Shown here one piece after another: positions 23,871 through 36,109 of a stretch of DNA of 64,000 nt; the first letter of the stretch is position 1, and each line of letters opens with the position of its first letter. Both the position numbers and the translations under genes were made by a program. This DNA is from Chamaecrista fasciculata (Eukaryota > Streptophyta > Magnoliopsida > Fabales > Fabaceae), in NCBI GenBank assembly GCA_003254925.1, contig QANZ01047295.1, positions 87,659-151,658 on the forward strand. The letters run 5' to 3'. The notes under the pieces are model-generated. The model worked only from the letters and a program-made list of their open reading frames with translations, was not told where the DNA came from and searched no databases.

Positions 23871-26800
23871 TCATTTCTTCCGAAGGTCAATGACGTCAAA
23901 CTTCATATTAGGGTTCATGTAGACATGAGAGCAGTGCTCATATATCGGGCTTCCATCTGAAGGTTCCTCGTGGGGATGAAATCCACGTTGCTGACAGTTG
24001 CGGATTACAGACACACCGCTCGGGTCTGAGAGATGAAATATACCATGTGGACTGCAGAGCAATTGTGATTAAAAATTGGCATGAGTAATAACAAGTGACA
24101 GAAAGTAGTTCAAAAACAGATGCTCAAGTCCATAATGGCCAAACATAAGACTAAAAATACACATATCAGTAAAGCGGGTAGCAATCACATCTTGGCAACA
24201 GCATTCACATTACAAGACTCCTAGTTGGGGGAAAAAACAACCTTTGGCAAACCAACTTCTAAGTGGGTAATATAAATTCATACATTCTACAATTATATAA
24301 TGTTAAACATGTAATTTGTTAAAGGCTATTGCTTTTAATAATTGATCCCAAATCACAATAGAAAACAAAAGAGGGTGGGGTTTAGTTATGGTGGCCAGAG
24401 TTTCAGAACTTGAATAGAAGGTCCTTTTTTATTTTATTTTTTTGAAGGGGTGTTCTAGTAAAGAGATGCTTTTAAATACATCTCCTAAAATTTTTAATTC
24501 CTTTAACCGTGAAGCTGCCCAACGGTTTCATCTAAATAACCCTTCCAATTTAAGATAGTATGTGCATTATTCATAAGGCATCAAAAACATTAAATTAAAG
24601 TATAACGAGAGAAGTATAACATAAGGAGGTTAATAAAGTATAAAAAGCAGCGCAGTCGTGGTTAGTGAAGCTCTGTAGCATGTTAAAACTCAAATAAAAC
24701 AGAATCATGATGAAAAGGAAGATCTTAGCCATTAAAAGTGATAAAAAGGGAAATGTAGCTATGTTGAGAGAGAGAAACCAAAAAGGAAAACAAGAAAAAT
24801 GTACCTTTCTCTGTCTGTAGGGGCCATGACAATGGCAATTGCCTCAGGTAACATGATCTATAATATAGATGAAACCAAAGATATATAGTCAGACATAAAT
24901 CTCTATCATGTTTATTAATAGATTTTGGTGTATAATTTAATTTTTTTACTTCAAAGGTTTTACCTGGTATGAGTAATGTGTATGGAGATCTACAGATGAC
25001 ATGAAACAAGTCTGTGAAGGGTGTGTCTGAAAATCAAAACGGAAATCAGGTCAAGATACAGCAGATAGATAATTCAATCTTTAGTAAAATGGATGAAAGT
25101 ATGAAACAATGGGGCTAGAAAGACAAGTGAAAAAAGATGCAAGTATCAATAGGATTAGGTTGTTTGAGTGGCCGAAAAATTACTTTTCTACCACAAAATT
25201 AACAATCAGGCTATTATCAAAAGTATGTTTGGAGCCTCCAAAATTTACATTTGAAAGGTAACCCAAACATGCAATAAGTATGTTTGCAACAAAACCTTGT
25301 TGCCATTTTTTTTCAGGCTGTCAGCTTGTTAAGGATATATATGGAAGTCACCAGTAGTCAAATTCACACAAAGCCAAGCAGAAATGGTCATCGCTTAGAT
25401 GGTTATAAAAGACCTCTGAGACAGAATGGAACATAAAGGAAGAGAAAGAGGAGATTTTGGAGAACAATAATATGCTTTTTCTGCTTTGTTCAAAGAACAA
25501 AAGTAATAACTGAGTCAATTCAAAGTCTACACAGGGATTACAAGTAGATGCCAGCACAGAAGGGGAATATTATTATTCACAACTATTAATAGAGTACTTA
25601 CATGAATCCAGCCAAGAGGAAAAAGTGATAAGCTGTCTTGAACTTCAAAAATCTCTTCTTCATTTAGTGTTTGGCACTACACAATAAAAGCAATTAAATG
25701 CATTAAAATTAACAAAAAACAGAAAAGAGACAAATGTGGAAATCACGAGATTTAAAGCAAGAATTATTTATATCAGATTGCAACCCTTCCAATCTCCTCC
25801 TTTTAATGAAAAACTACTCAATAATCCGTTACTTGTCGTTATAACATATGGTATGCAAAAATTCATTTATAATAATGGGAATCTCAAATGATAATAAATC
25901 AGTAAATAACCAATTTCTTGATATTGAGATCAATGATTTTCTCATATGATCTAGAATACCAATGGACGCTGAAGCAGCATTTGTACTAAAATAGCTTTTG
26001 ACAATTAACCTCGAATACAAACGTCAAAAAGAAATGTGAGACTTTACATCATTGCATCACAAACTTGAAGCAGTATTGAGGTTTTGTATTGTTCAACAGA
26101 CTGGATCCAAATAGAATAAGCCATACACACAAAGAGCAAGCTTTCCATGCATGAAATAGTATCATAAAAGATGTACTGAGAAATAAGAGCCTACAAATTT
26201 ATATTAAACAGAAAGTAAAAGGCGTGAACTTAAATACAACCACTATCTTACCGAGTCTGAAGTTGATTCCTGCTTTGGGATAATAAGTGTAGTGATATGG
26301 AAAACTCTGTTTTTCTTCAGCCCCACAAATTGCAAGCACAAAGAACTAATAGGTATTAATAGTAGCATTCAAAACATTTCCTGAAGTCAAACAAAACCTT
26401 AAAAAGTTTAGACTGCCCTTACCAGTGACCCTGCAAGAACCCCGCATGTTTCTAAATTCTTGGTTGTGTTTTCGAGAGCCAATCTCAAAAAGTCTTCCAT
26501 CATTTTGACAGGCTGCAAAGTAGAGTTAATTTAAAACAAGTATCCCAGAATAGGAACAGAATAATTTTTTCTATTTTAAAAACAAAATGTCATAAAGAAT
26601 GACGAGAAATAAATACACCATTGCTATACAAAACTAGATAGACTTACAACATATAGGCGTTGATATGTAGCAGGACCAGTCGCAGAATCATGGGAATGTT
26701 TAGCCGGTCCTGGCCGAGGATCTGCAACTTGTGAAGGAGGAATTGGGGCATATTCAGGGTGCACCTGAGCAAGAACAGGTGGAGGAGAAGGTTGCCTGAT

Positions 26801-29800
26801 GTTGAGCAACTGAAAAGGATCCTCCCTTGATTGAGTTACTACAGGGGAACAGGACTCTTCAGCATGACGCGACCATCTTCCATCATCCAAGGAGAGCACC
26901 GAGTCCATAGTGGACGTGACTGCCACTGGATCAGTACTTTTAATTGGCACAACATCATATTTTCCAGCCTGGATCAGACTATCAGCATAAATGACAAAAT
27001 AGGAAGTGTTACAAGAAGAAATATCTCAGAGCTAAGAAGTTGATAAAACACTTTAGATTAATATTCGCCTAAATCATAGGTTGCTGGGTATTACATACAA
27101 AATATGTAAAGAAAAAAAGGAGGGGAAAAATTTTCTGAATGGGTGCACTTCTTCTAGTGAAGAGATGAAAAAAAATATAGTTCACAATACAAAAGATAGG
27201 AATGGATGCAGCCTATAAAAAAAATTATACTAATTTCAGCTCCAATTAGAATGGATAAGCCTAACCTTAAATCAGCAGCATGATTCAGATCACTACTGCT
27301 TGGATATTGTACCTGCATGACATCCAAATTGATAATCATCAAACCCAAAGTATATAACATTTGAATTTACACAAAACTAAGAAACCACGCCGTAATTTCA
27401 CCTTCACTTCAGTACTAGGTCCAGCCCAGTGGCCCCGAAGACCATTTGGTCCTAAAAATGAGTGTCTTGATAAAGTCTCCTTCTTTGGAAGAGGTAGACC
27501 AAGGGATCTACACATTGACAAGGAAAAAATATCATATTCCATTTGTCAAAAATATCGTAAAGATACAAGATACAGCCTTTTCAAATCAGGCGGATGATAT
27601 AAAAACCCTTAGCTGCAGAAAAACAATCAACCACAAACTAAAAGAGTGTAGACTGAAAAAGACAAGACGAGTTGAAAAAGTGCCAAGATATGAAAATAGG
27701 GCATAAAAGTCCAAAACACCAATTCATAGAAGCAGTAGCTACCCTTAGTTTTTCATCACTACAAGAAGAAACCTGCATAAAAAATATTTATTTGTTCTTG
27801 TTAATGTGAGAATATGTGAGAAATGATTTCTTATCTTCTTCATTGAAAGTACAAGAATATATATACATACACAGCTATGAAGTTCTACTCCCAACTACCT
27901 AATTAATGTAATCTCTCAACTACTTTCATAATAATACTAACAACACTAACACTCCCCCTCAAGCTGGAGCGTACAAATCATAAGCACCCAGCTTGTTACA
28001 TAGATATTTAATTCTAGGGCCTCTAAGGGACTTAGTGAAGATATCTGCCAATTGGTCATTGGAATTGACAAATCGAGTGACAAGACATCCAGATTGAATC
28101 TTCTCTCTAATAAAGTGACAATCAATCTCAATATGTTTGGTCCTCTCATGGAACACTGGATTTGAGGCGATGTACATAGCTGCTTGATTATCACATATCA
28201 ATTCCATTTGGTTGATGTCCCCAAATTTCATCTCTTGAAGAAGTTGTTTTAACCATAGAAGTTCACAAGTTGCTAATGCCATAGCACGATACTCAGCTTC
28301 AGCACTAGATCTTGCAACTACGTTTTGTTTCTTGCTTTTCCAAGAGACTAGGTTACCACCAATGAAGACACAATATCCAGATGTGGAACGCCTATCATCT
28401 GGTGAACCAGCCCAATCAGCATCCGTGAAGCCAATAATTTGAGAGTTCCCTCTGTCTTCATATAACAATCCCTGACCTGGCGCTCCTTTGATGTACCGAA
28501 GAATTCGAACAACTGCATCCCAATGACTATCACATGGTGATTGTAGGAACTGGCTGACTACACTCACAGCAAATGATATATCCGGCCGAGTGATAGTAAG
28601 GTAGTTAAGTTTTCCCACAAGTCTTCGGTATCTTTCAGGATTGTCAATTAGCTCCCCCTGTCCTGGATAAAGCTTGACATTTGGATCCATCGGAGTATCA
28701 ACTGGTTTGCAATTCATCATGCCTGTCTCTTCTAGTAAATCAAGGGCATACTTCCTTTGTGAAATAGCCACACCAGTACTGGACTGAGCAACCTCGATTC
28801 CCAGAAAATATTTAAGCTTCCCCAAATCTTTAGTTTGGAAGTGAGCAGCCAGATGTTGCTTGAGTTGGGTAATACCTAACTCATCATTACCTGTGATAAC
28901 AATGTCATCCACATAGACAACTAGGTAAATGCACTTGCCTTTTGAGGTATGGCGAAAGAAAACCGAGTGATCAGCTTCACTACGAGTCATCCCAAAGTTT
29001 TGAATCACAGAACTAAACCGGCCGAACCAAGCTCTCGGTGATTGCTTGAGTCCATAAAGAGAACGACGAAGTCGACATACTTTCCCATACTCCCCCTGAG
29101 CAACAAAACCAGGTGGTTGCTCCATATAGACTTCCTCTTCCAACTCACCATGAAGGAAGGCATTCTTGATATCAAGCTGATAAAGTGGCCAGTGACGAAT
29201 GGCCGCCATGGATAAGAAGACACGAACGGAAGCAATTTTTGCAACAGGAGAGAATGTATCCCCATAGTCCAAGCCAAAGATTTGAGTATATCCTTTGGCC
29301 ACCAACCGAGCCTTGAGTCTTTCAATCTGACCATCAGGACCAACTTTAACTGCATAGACCCATCTGCAACCAACCGGAGATTTTCCAGGAGGAAGTGGAA
29401 CCAAATCCCATGTATTATTAGAATGCAAAGCAGCCATCTCATCAAGCATGGCTTTTCGCCAACCCGGATGTGCAAGAGCTTCATCGGTAGTCTTAGGAAT
29501 GGAAATAGAATCCAAAGAAGACACAAAAGCATAATATGGAGTAGATAATCGATGATAGCTCAAAAAATTATAAACAGGGTGAGGATTACGAGTAGAACGA
29601 ATACCTTTATGAATAGCAATTGGAGGACTAGCAGGTGGAGACTGGACCGGAGCAGCAGGTGAGTCAGACAGAGGTAGTGAGTCAGAAGGAGTCTCAACAG
29701 TCGCAGGACGAGGACGACGATGATATGTTTGAAAAGGAGGACTAGGTATGTCCTGTGTCGGTAAAGTAAGGAAAGGCACTGGAAGGGTTTCAGTCACAGA

Positions 29801-32800
29801 AGAACTTGAAGACATGGGAGACTCAAAGAACGGGGAGGACTCGAAAAAGGTCACATCTGGAGAGGTGAAACAGCGTCGAGTGGCAGGACAATAACAACGG
29901 TAGCCTTTTTGAAGTCGAGCATATCCAAGAAAGACACATTTGATAGACTTGGCGGCGAGTTTATCCTTTCCCGGGGTCAAATCATGGACAAAACATACAC
30001 AACCAAAAACACGAGGAGGAAGATGATAAAGTGGGTCATTGGGAAACAACAAAGAATGAGGAATTTGATCATTTAGGACAGAAGATGGCATGCGATTAAT
30101 CAAATAACATGCAGTAAGAACAGCATCGCTCCAAAAAGTAGTAGGGACATTATGATGAATGAGCAAAGTACGAGCTGTTTCAATAAGATGACGATTCTTA
30201 CGCTCGGCTACCCCATTTTGTTGTGGGGTATGGGGACACGAGGTTTGATGTAAAATGCCCTGAGTGTTTAGAAATTCCTTAAAGGATGTAGACAAATACT
30301 CTCTAGCATTATCAGAACGTAAGATAGAGACAGATGTATGAAATTGAGTTTTTATTTCAGCACAGAAATTCTGGAAAATGTCAAATACCTCAGACCGATT
30401 TTTCATTAAATACAACCAAGTACAACGAGAATAATCGTCAATAAAAGTTACAAAATACCGAAAGCCAAAAATAGAAGACACTCGACTAGGACCCCAAACA
30501 TCAGAGTGAACAAGTTGAAAAGGTGAATTTGCTCGACTATTACTACTAGGAAAGGAAGTACGAGTTTGTTTACCTAACTGACACGACTCACATGGAAGAG
30601 AAGACAAGGTGGAAAGAGAGGCATCCATTTTGCGAAGTTTTGAAAGGCTTGGATGACCGAAACGGTTGTGGAGGAGAGATGGTGAACAACTGGATGTACA
30701 CGCAACGGGAGAGGTAGAGGGTGAAAGATAGTACAAGCCTTCTGACTCACGTCCTATGCCAATCAACTTTCCCGTACTCCGATCCTGGATAGAAACGCAA
30801 TCATTAGTGAAGGTAACAGAACACTTGTGAGAGTGAATTAATTTACTAACAGAGATAAGATTGAATGGAGATTCGGGGACATAAAGGACAGAGTCAACAA
30901 ATATGGAAGGGAGAATTTGAGCTTGACCTATCCCTGTAGCTGCCGTTTTACAGCCATTTGCTAAAGTAACTAAGGGAAGGGAAGAGGAACTAGAAAGATT
31001 GGTAAACAAATGTTTATTACCAGAAATATGTTCCGAAGCACCTGAGTCAAGAATCCATGGTCCAATGTTAGGAGAACGAGCAAAACAAGTAGTAACATTA
31101 CCAATTTGGGCAAAGGTGGCAGCCACTGATGAATTTTTACTTTGTTGGTAATCATTCCCAACCAAAATGATAGACTCTGACTTTTCACAGTTCCTAGCCA
31201 TGGATTGACTTGGATAATGATAAAGATGAGAGATATGCCAAATGAACCCTAAGAATGGACAGAGAAGGCGCCGGCGACCTGAACGACCGTGAGAACGCCG
31301 GAAAATGTCGTCGGAAAACGCCTCACGCGCCGGCGAGTGCAGAAAACGGACTTCCGGATGGCGGCGCGTGGAGGCGCGTGGAGGAGGAGATGACGTCGGA
31401 GTCACTTGGGTTTGGACGGCCGGCGGCTTCCGAGCACGGTGGTCCGGCGCGTGTTCTGAGATGATGGCCGGAGAGGTTGGGTCTTGAAACCCTAACTTGG
31501 CGAGAGGCACACTGGACAGAAAAAAAATGGAGAATGCAGAGAAATTCTGAATGGTATTATTCAGAATATGACGAAAAATGAATCTGATTTGGATGAAACA
31601 CAAATGCAGATCAGAAAAAAAAACTCAAATGAAGAATTCTTGAGTTGGAATGACACACAACTCAGAAGGCTATATGAAGAAGCACAACCCAATTTTTACT
31701 GGGAGGCTCTGATACCATGTTAATGTGAGAATATGTGAGAAATGATTTCTTATCTTCTTCATTGAAAGTACAAGAATATATATACATACACAGCTATGAA
31801 GTTCTACTCCCAACTACCTAATTAATGTAATCTCTCAACTACTTTCATAATAATACTAACAACACTAACAGTTCTCTCATTTGTTTGCTCTTTACTTTTT
31901 CTTTTATGGATGGGAATGAAAAGAGGAAGAAATATCAAATGCTAAATCTGCAGCATGAAATCCACTCTGCCTGAAAACAAAGGCCACTTAAAGAGAAAAA
32001 GGGGAGTCAGGGCAAAGAACTGCAGCCATACCAATTCAAAAGTTGACAGGCAAAGCAATTATTTTCCAGAATGACCAAAACCCTAAAGTTTCCATTTGTA
32101 ACAAAGCTTTTTCTCTGACTTGCAAGCATATCTAAAACGCCAAAATAAGCAGTTGATTAGGAACTAAAAACTTACAGTTTCTGAAAGTTCCTGTCAATTG
32201 GCATGGAATTGGAAGTTAAAGAATGAGAATTAATATTATTACTGTTCCATGAAGACTGGGAACCCAATCCAGCGGGCTGCAGCTGTCACGAAGGGAAAGA
32301 AAAAGTTGTATATAAACAATAATAGAAAAAGTTTCAAACACATGCAATCACTTCCAGTTGCATCAAGATTGATAAAACATTCCTTACCTGCTTATAATCT
32401 GTGCTCAAGTAAGAGCTTTTATTGACAGCAGGCCATTCCAAAGCTGAAGTGAGTGGGGTGTCCAAAGGCTTATTGAAGCCATTATCTTCAGGCAATTGAG
32501 CTTTTGCATGTGAGTTATTCAACACATCCACTCGACGGTGGAATTCAGGCTTCAAAGATTCAAGCTCATCCAATACAACTAGCAATTTCTATTATAGTAA
32601 AACAGAAAGCAAATGAGACATGACCAATATTATATATGAAAAAGAGAAAATACACATTAACCAATAGAAAATGGCAAACCTAGCAATAGTTACCTTCTTA
32701 TATGCTGCTCTTTCTTTAGGTTGAGAAACTTGGTAATCTTGATGAAATGGTATAGTTTCAGAAACCAAGCTTGAAGGGGGAAAAACAGGTATAGTCAGCA

Positions 32801-34088
32801 ACCAAAAACCACTAAAAAAATTACATAAAGTTTAACTGCAACCTTTCAGATTACCATAAAAGAAATCCACAAAGTTTTCACTTTTTACCTTGAAAATCTA
32901 AGAAGTATGATATACAAGTCAATTATATTATTCTCCTCCCGGTAGACTTTAGCCTATTAAAAATAAAGAGAGAGAGAAACAAATTACACAAGTGAATTCA
33001 CCAAGAAAGAAAAGATGAATATCCAAAAGCTACCATCAAATCATTCAAATTGAATAAAGCTCAAACTGGCATAAAACTTAACAAATTACAATGAACCATA
33101 TAGCATAATTAATTTAGCAAAGATTCTCCTAGACACTTTTGATGTTGTGTACTAAGATAGAAACACTATGTGCCAAGGGAAACAATGTCAGCAATTCAAA
33201 CACTAGCATCTAATCTAAACCTACTTGGAGTCTTGGACAAGCATTGGTCAACTCGCCTCTTTGAGAAATCTTGACACATTGTTTGCACATAAAACAATTA
33301 CATAGATACATCACATAATGCGTAAGAATGACAATGGACAGATAATCAGTGCTGATTAAGGTGGTCTTCATCTACCTCACTTACTAGTGTACAAATTTTA
33401 ACAAGTTTGCAAAATAAAGATCATTACTATCACTGATCAATGCCGCATTTTCTAGTTTCATACCTATTCATAGATTTAGACTAGGGATACACTAAGTTGG
33501 TCAATGTTTGTACACCTTGAATTCTTAAACTTATATGGGTAATCTTAGAAAAGCAATTCATGGAAGGGATCCTAAATAAATTGATTTCCTAAGTGTGATG
33601 AATTGTGACTGGTTCATTCGTTTTACAAACCCATAAAGCCCGAAACGAAGTTCAAACTCTCTGATCTAAAGTAATTGATTAGATAGATATTAGTATAAGA
33701 ATCACGCTGGAAAACATGCTTAATAAATCCTGAGCTAGCAAATTAGGCGGGCGACGGGCATTAACAAATAATCGTAAACATATGAATTGGTTATATGTTA
33801 ATACAAATTCCCTAATTCAACTTTTCAGCTTCGAGGATTAAAAACCCTAACGTCCCATCTAATAACTGATTAAGTGATTAACCATTCACCACGAAAATCT
33901 AAAACCCACAAAGAAAAAAAAAAGAGTAAAGATTGATTAAGCAAAATCAAGGGGTTTACAATGAAGAAGATAAAATTGAAAAAGCAAACCTGCTTTAGAA
34001 GATTATCGGCAATCCGATAATAGTAACGGAGGGGAATACGATTATCAACTTCGACTTTGCGAGCGACGGCGTTTACGTTGATCTTCAT
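23871..34088 (-). CDS. AMSH3: AMSH3-like K63 ubiquitin isopeptidase (JAMM)
   Basis: Fourteen exons (minus): 34088-33990, 32953-32889, 32769-32694, 32588-32388, 32282-32176, 27507-27402, 27312-27266, 26978-26648, 26512-26423, 26314-26252, 25676-25602, 25026-24964, 24857-24805, 24051-23871. All junctions are GT-AG and in phase, giving 518 residues against about 507 in Arabidopsis AMSH3. The N-terminal MIT-like region (VDNRIPLRYYYRIADNLLKQ) binds ESCRT-III. The conserved RHSFLGPNGL and LSLDDGRW blocks follow. The C-terminal JAMM domain has Glu in NLETCGVLAG (365), HTHP with His 420 and 422, Ser 430 and Asp 433, and the later YEHCSH zinc site, so catalysis should be intact. The enzyme removes K63-linked ubiquitin from cargo in vacuolar trafficking. 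Intron 5 is about 4.7 kb because of a Copia insertion in the same orientation. Confidence 0.96.
27799..27951 (-). repeat. Copia 3' LTR
   Basis: 153 bp, identical to 31718-31870. It is preceded (minus strand) by the polypurine tract TTGAGGGGGAG. Confidence 0.95.
27959..31603 (-). CDS. Copia pol polyprotein (protease, integrase, RT, RNase H), no gag
   Basis: A single uninterrupted frame of up to 1214 codons. The first about 134 residues come from the GC-rich leader and may not be translated; the recognisable protein starts at MARNCEKSE (135), which looks like the last residues of a Copia gag zinc knuckle. Then come the aspartic protease with LDSGASEH (185-192), GAG-pre-integrase and the His/Cys zinc site (HNRFGHP...CESCQLGK), and integrase with VHSDVWGP, FIDDYSR, the NAREY block and PQQNGVAERKNR. 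Reverse transcriptase carries YVDDIV at about residue 897, and RNase H ends in FTKSLRGP. Nothing in pol is broken. Without gag it cannot form particles by itself. Confidence 0.95.
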   Translation of the reverse strand: MCFIQIRFIFRHILNNTIQNFSAFSIFFLSSVPLAKLGFQDPTSPAIISEHAPDHRARKPPAVQTQVTPTSSPPPRASTRRHPEVRFLHSPAREAFSDDIFRRSHGRSGRRRLLCPFLGFIWHISHLYHYPSQSMARNCEKSESIILVGNDYQQSKNSSVAATFAQIGNVTTCFARSPNIGPWILDSGASEHISGNKHLFTNLSSSSSLPLVTLANGCKTAATGIGQAQILPSIFVDSVLYVPESPFNLISVSKLIHSHKCSVTFTNDCVSIQDRSTGKLIGIGRESEGLYYLSPSTSPVACTSSCSPSLLHNRFGHPSLSKLRKMDASLSTLSSLPCESCQLGKQTRTSFPSSNSRANSPFQLVHSDVWGPSRVSSIFGFRYFVTFIDDYSRCTWLYLMKNRSEVFDIFQNFCAEIKTQFHTSVSILRSDNAREYLSTSFKEFLNTQGILHQTSCPHTPQQNGVAERKNRHLIETARTLLIHHNVPTTFWSDAVLTACYLINRMPSSVLNDQIPHSLLFPNDPLYHLPPRVFGCVCFVHDLTPGKDKLAAKSIKCVFLGYARLQKGYRCYCPATRRCFTSPDVTFFESSPFFESPMSSSSSVTETLPVPFLTLPTQDIPSPPFQTYHRRPRPATVETPSDSLPLSDSPAAPVQSPPASPPIAIHKGIRSTRNPHPVYNFLSYHRLSTPYYAFVSSLDSISIPKTTDEALAHPGWRKAMLDEMAALHSNNTWDLVPLPPGKSPVGCRWVYAVKVGPDGQIERLKARLVAKGYTQIFGLDYGDTFSPVAKIASVRVFLSMAAIRHWPLYQLDIKNAFLHGELEEEVYMEQPPGFVAQGEYGKVCRLRRSLYGLKQSPRAWFGRFSSVIQNFGMTRSEADHSVFFRHTSKGKCIYLVVYVDDIVITGNDELGITQLKQHLAAHFQTKDLGKLKYFLGIEVAQSSTGVAISQRKYALDLLEETGMMNCKPVDTPMDPNVKLYPGQGELIDNPERYRRLVGKLNYLTITRPDISFAVSVVSQFLQSPCDSHWDAVVRILRYIKGAPGQGLLYEDRGNSQIIGFTDADWAGSPDDRRSTSGYCVFIGGNLVSWKSKKQNVVARSSAEAEYRAMALATCELLWLKQLLQEMKFGDINQMELICDNQAAMYIASNPVFHERTKHIEIDCHFIREKIQSGCLVTRFVNSNDQLADIFTKSLRGPRIKYLCNKLGAYDLYAPA
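31718..31870 (-). repeat. Copia 5' LTR
   Basis: 153 bp, identical to the other LTR. It contains promoter-like TATATATAT in its centre and is followed (minus) by the primer binding site. Confidence 0.95.
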
Positions 34089-34479
34089 CTTGTCCGGCGA
34101 TGAAAGCCAGTGCAACAAAGATCGAGAAAGTAAGCACAAGAAAGAACGATTGCGAATTGAAGGACAAAAGAAGAAGAAGAAGAAGAAGGGATCAAATTGA
34201 AGTGAAGTTAAACTTTTGGCGTTTGGATTTGAAGAAACGCAGCTTCTTCCGTTTGATGTGAGCAAACGAACAGAAAGAGAAGCATCCTCTTTAGATTATA
34301 CTCGTCTAATCAAATAAAAGAAAGTAATAAGTCATTCAAAATCTTAATTCTTAAATACTAATCAGAAAAATTTTGCATTACTTTGGTATGAAGAATTCTA
34401 TTGATGTTTATTTTATGTATTTAATTTAAGAAAAACTATATTTCAGGCCAAAAAAAATTTAAGAAAAATTATATATATA
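34089..34479 (-). promoter_or_regulatory. Upstream region of the AMSH3-like gene
   Basis: CT-rich on the minus strand (about 34100-34190), probable 5' leader. No clear TATA box. The two MITEs begin at 34480. Confidence 0.4.
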
Positions 34480-35054
34480 GGCAAAACACTCTTTCGTGCC
34501 TTAACGTTTGCGGTGATTTTCAGTTATGCCCCTAACATTTTATTTGTGTCAATTGTGTCCCAAATGTGAAACGTTAGTTTCAATTATGTCCCCAATTTCA
34601 ATCATCCACAAAAAAAACACCATTTTCGCTCGATTTGAGCTCGATTTTTATCAGATTTCATATGGGTTTTAATTTTCGGACATTACAAATTTGATTCCTT
34701 GGATCAATTTCAAAGATTAAGCTCAAAATAGCCCCAAATCCGAAGAAAATCGGACCCAATGAACCCCAAAAAGGAACAAAACGAAATGCAGCAAAACAAA
34801 GGATTTTACTCAAAATTTTCATGTGCAAAATGATCCTTAGGAGCCGAAAATGAGTACCCATAAACTCATTTATCAAAACAAATTGAAATGAACACGGATC
34901 GAAGCTCAAAAGTTCCCAAAAACGGTGCACTAACGAGGATGTGGGCATAATTGAAACTAACGTTTCATATTGGAGGCACACCTGAGACAAATGAAACGTT
35001 AAGGGCATAACTGAAAATCACCGCAAATGTTAGGGGCACGAAAGGGTGTTTTGC
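34480..35054. mobile_element. TIR element with CACTCTTTCGTGCC arms
   Basis: Left GGCAAAACACTCTTTCGTGCC pairs with the right end, which inverts as GCAAAACACCCTTTCGTGCC. The arms continue inverted through CCTAACATTT / TAACGTTTCA phrases. Flanked by ATATATATA on both sides (34471-34479, 35055-35063), a 9-bp match but of low complexity. The centre is non-coding. It is 31 bp from the next element. Confidence 0.7.
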
Positions 35055-35085
35055 ATATATATATATATGTTCATTATTAATTTTA

Positions 35086-36031
35086 GGCCAAAGTGCGAAT
35101 TTGGTCATGTATCTTTGCTTTAAGTCTCAAATAAGTCCTATATCTTTTTTTGTCTCGAATTTGGTCCTGTATCTTTGCTCCAGTCTCAAATCAGTCCTAT
35201 ATTTTTTTGTCTCAGTTTTGGTCCCAAATGTTTTGAAAACCTCCCACTGTTAGTCCTTTGTCCATTTTAAACTGTTTTAAGTCAGAAAAATTACATATCA
35301 GTCCTTTAAATTATAGTTTAGTCCTAAAAACTTCAAGCCCCTTTCTCTTTAGTCCTTAACTGTCAAAATAAAAGTGAAAAAGCATCCCTGAAGATTGTCA
35401 AATCTTACATCTTGGTACCTAATCCCTAATCCATGAATTCTTCAACAAATGGAATAGAAATGCAAAAAAAACACAAATTAAAGCAAATGACAGAGGGACC
35501 AAAATTGAAAACGCGGGAAATTTAAAACCCACCAGAAAATGCCCCAAACTTGTTGGAAAACGTACGAAAATCGCTGAGAAACTCAAGAACTCATCCAAAA
35601 ACCCCAATCGCCATTGAAATCTCACTTAAATCGCCCTCAAATGCTTCAAGAAAAGAATTTTCGAAAATCCAAAATCGTACGGAGGGAGGTCATAGAAGAA
35701 AGTTTGGATTAGGAACCAAGATGTAAAATTTGAAAATCTTCAAGGATGCTCTTTCATTTTATTTTGACATTCAGAGGCTTGAAGTTTTTAAGACTAAACT
35801 GTAATTAAAAGGACTGATATGTAATTTTTCTTAGCTTAAAACGGTTTAAAATGGACAGAGGGCTAACGGTGGGAGGTTTTCAAAACATATGGGACCAAAA
35901 CTGAGACAAAAAAAGATATAGAACTAATTTGGGATTGGAGCAAAGATACAGGACCAAATTCAATAAAAAAAGATATAGGACTAATTTGAGACCTGAAGCA
36001 AAGATACGGGACAAAATTCACACTTTGGCCT
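35086..36031. mobile_element. Mutator-like MITE, GGCCAAAGTGC family, 946 bp
   Basis: GGCCAAAGTGCGAATTTGGTC on the left pairs with GACAAAATTCACACTTTGGCC on the right. The exact 9-bp duplication TTAATTTTA is at 35077-35085 and 36032-36040. Arms of about 290 bp carry repeated ATCTTTGCT / AAGTCTCAAAT / GGTCC phrases. The centre (about 35380-35730) is unique and non-coding as far as I can tell. Confidence 0.85.
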
Positions 36032-36109
36032 TAATTTTATTAATCATTAAATGATACATGAATTTTAAATATATATATATATATATTCTCATAAGTGTTA
36101 ACAATGTAG

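Larger units (their letters stand above)
27799..31870 (-). mobile_element. Ty1/Copia LTR retrotransposon, young, gag-deleted
   Basis: Two 153-bp LTRs (27799-27951 and 31718-31870), identical by eye, begin TGTTA and end TAACA, flanked by the 5-bp duplication GTTCT (27794-27798, 31871-31875). On the minus strand the 5' LTR is followed by a primer binding site TGGTATCAGAGC (31717-31706), matching initiator tRNA-Met. A polypurine tract lies at 27962-27952 beside the 3' LTR. Identical LTRs mean recent insertion. Total length 4072 bp is short for Copia because gag is missing. It sits in intron 5 of the AMSH3-like gene, sense to it. Confidence 0.97.

Noticed and set aside
27159..27360. Minus-strand ORF as a separate gene within AMSH3
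   Set aside because: It overlaps exon 7 of the AMSH3-like gene and reads into intron sequence.
29005..29548. ORFs on other frames within the Copia pol region
   Set aside because: Frame shadows of the intact pol polyprotein.
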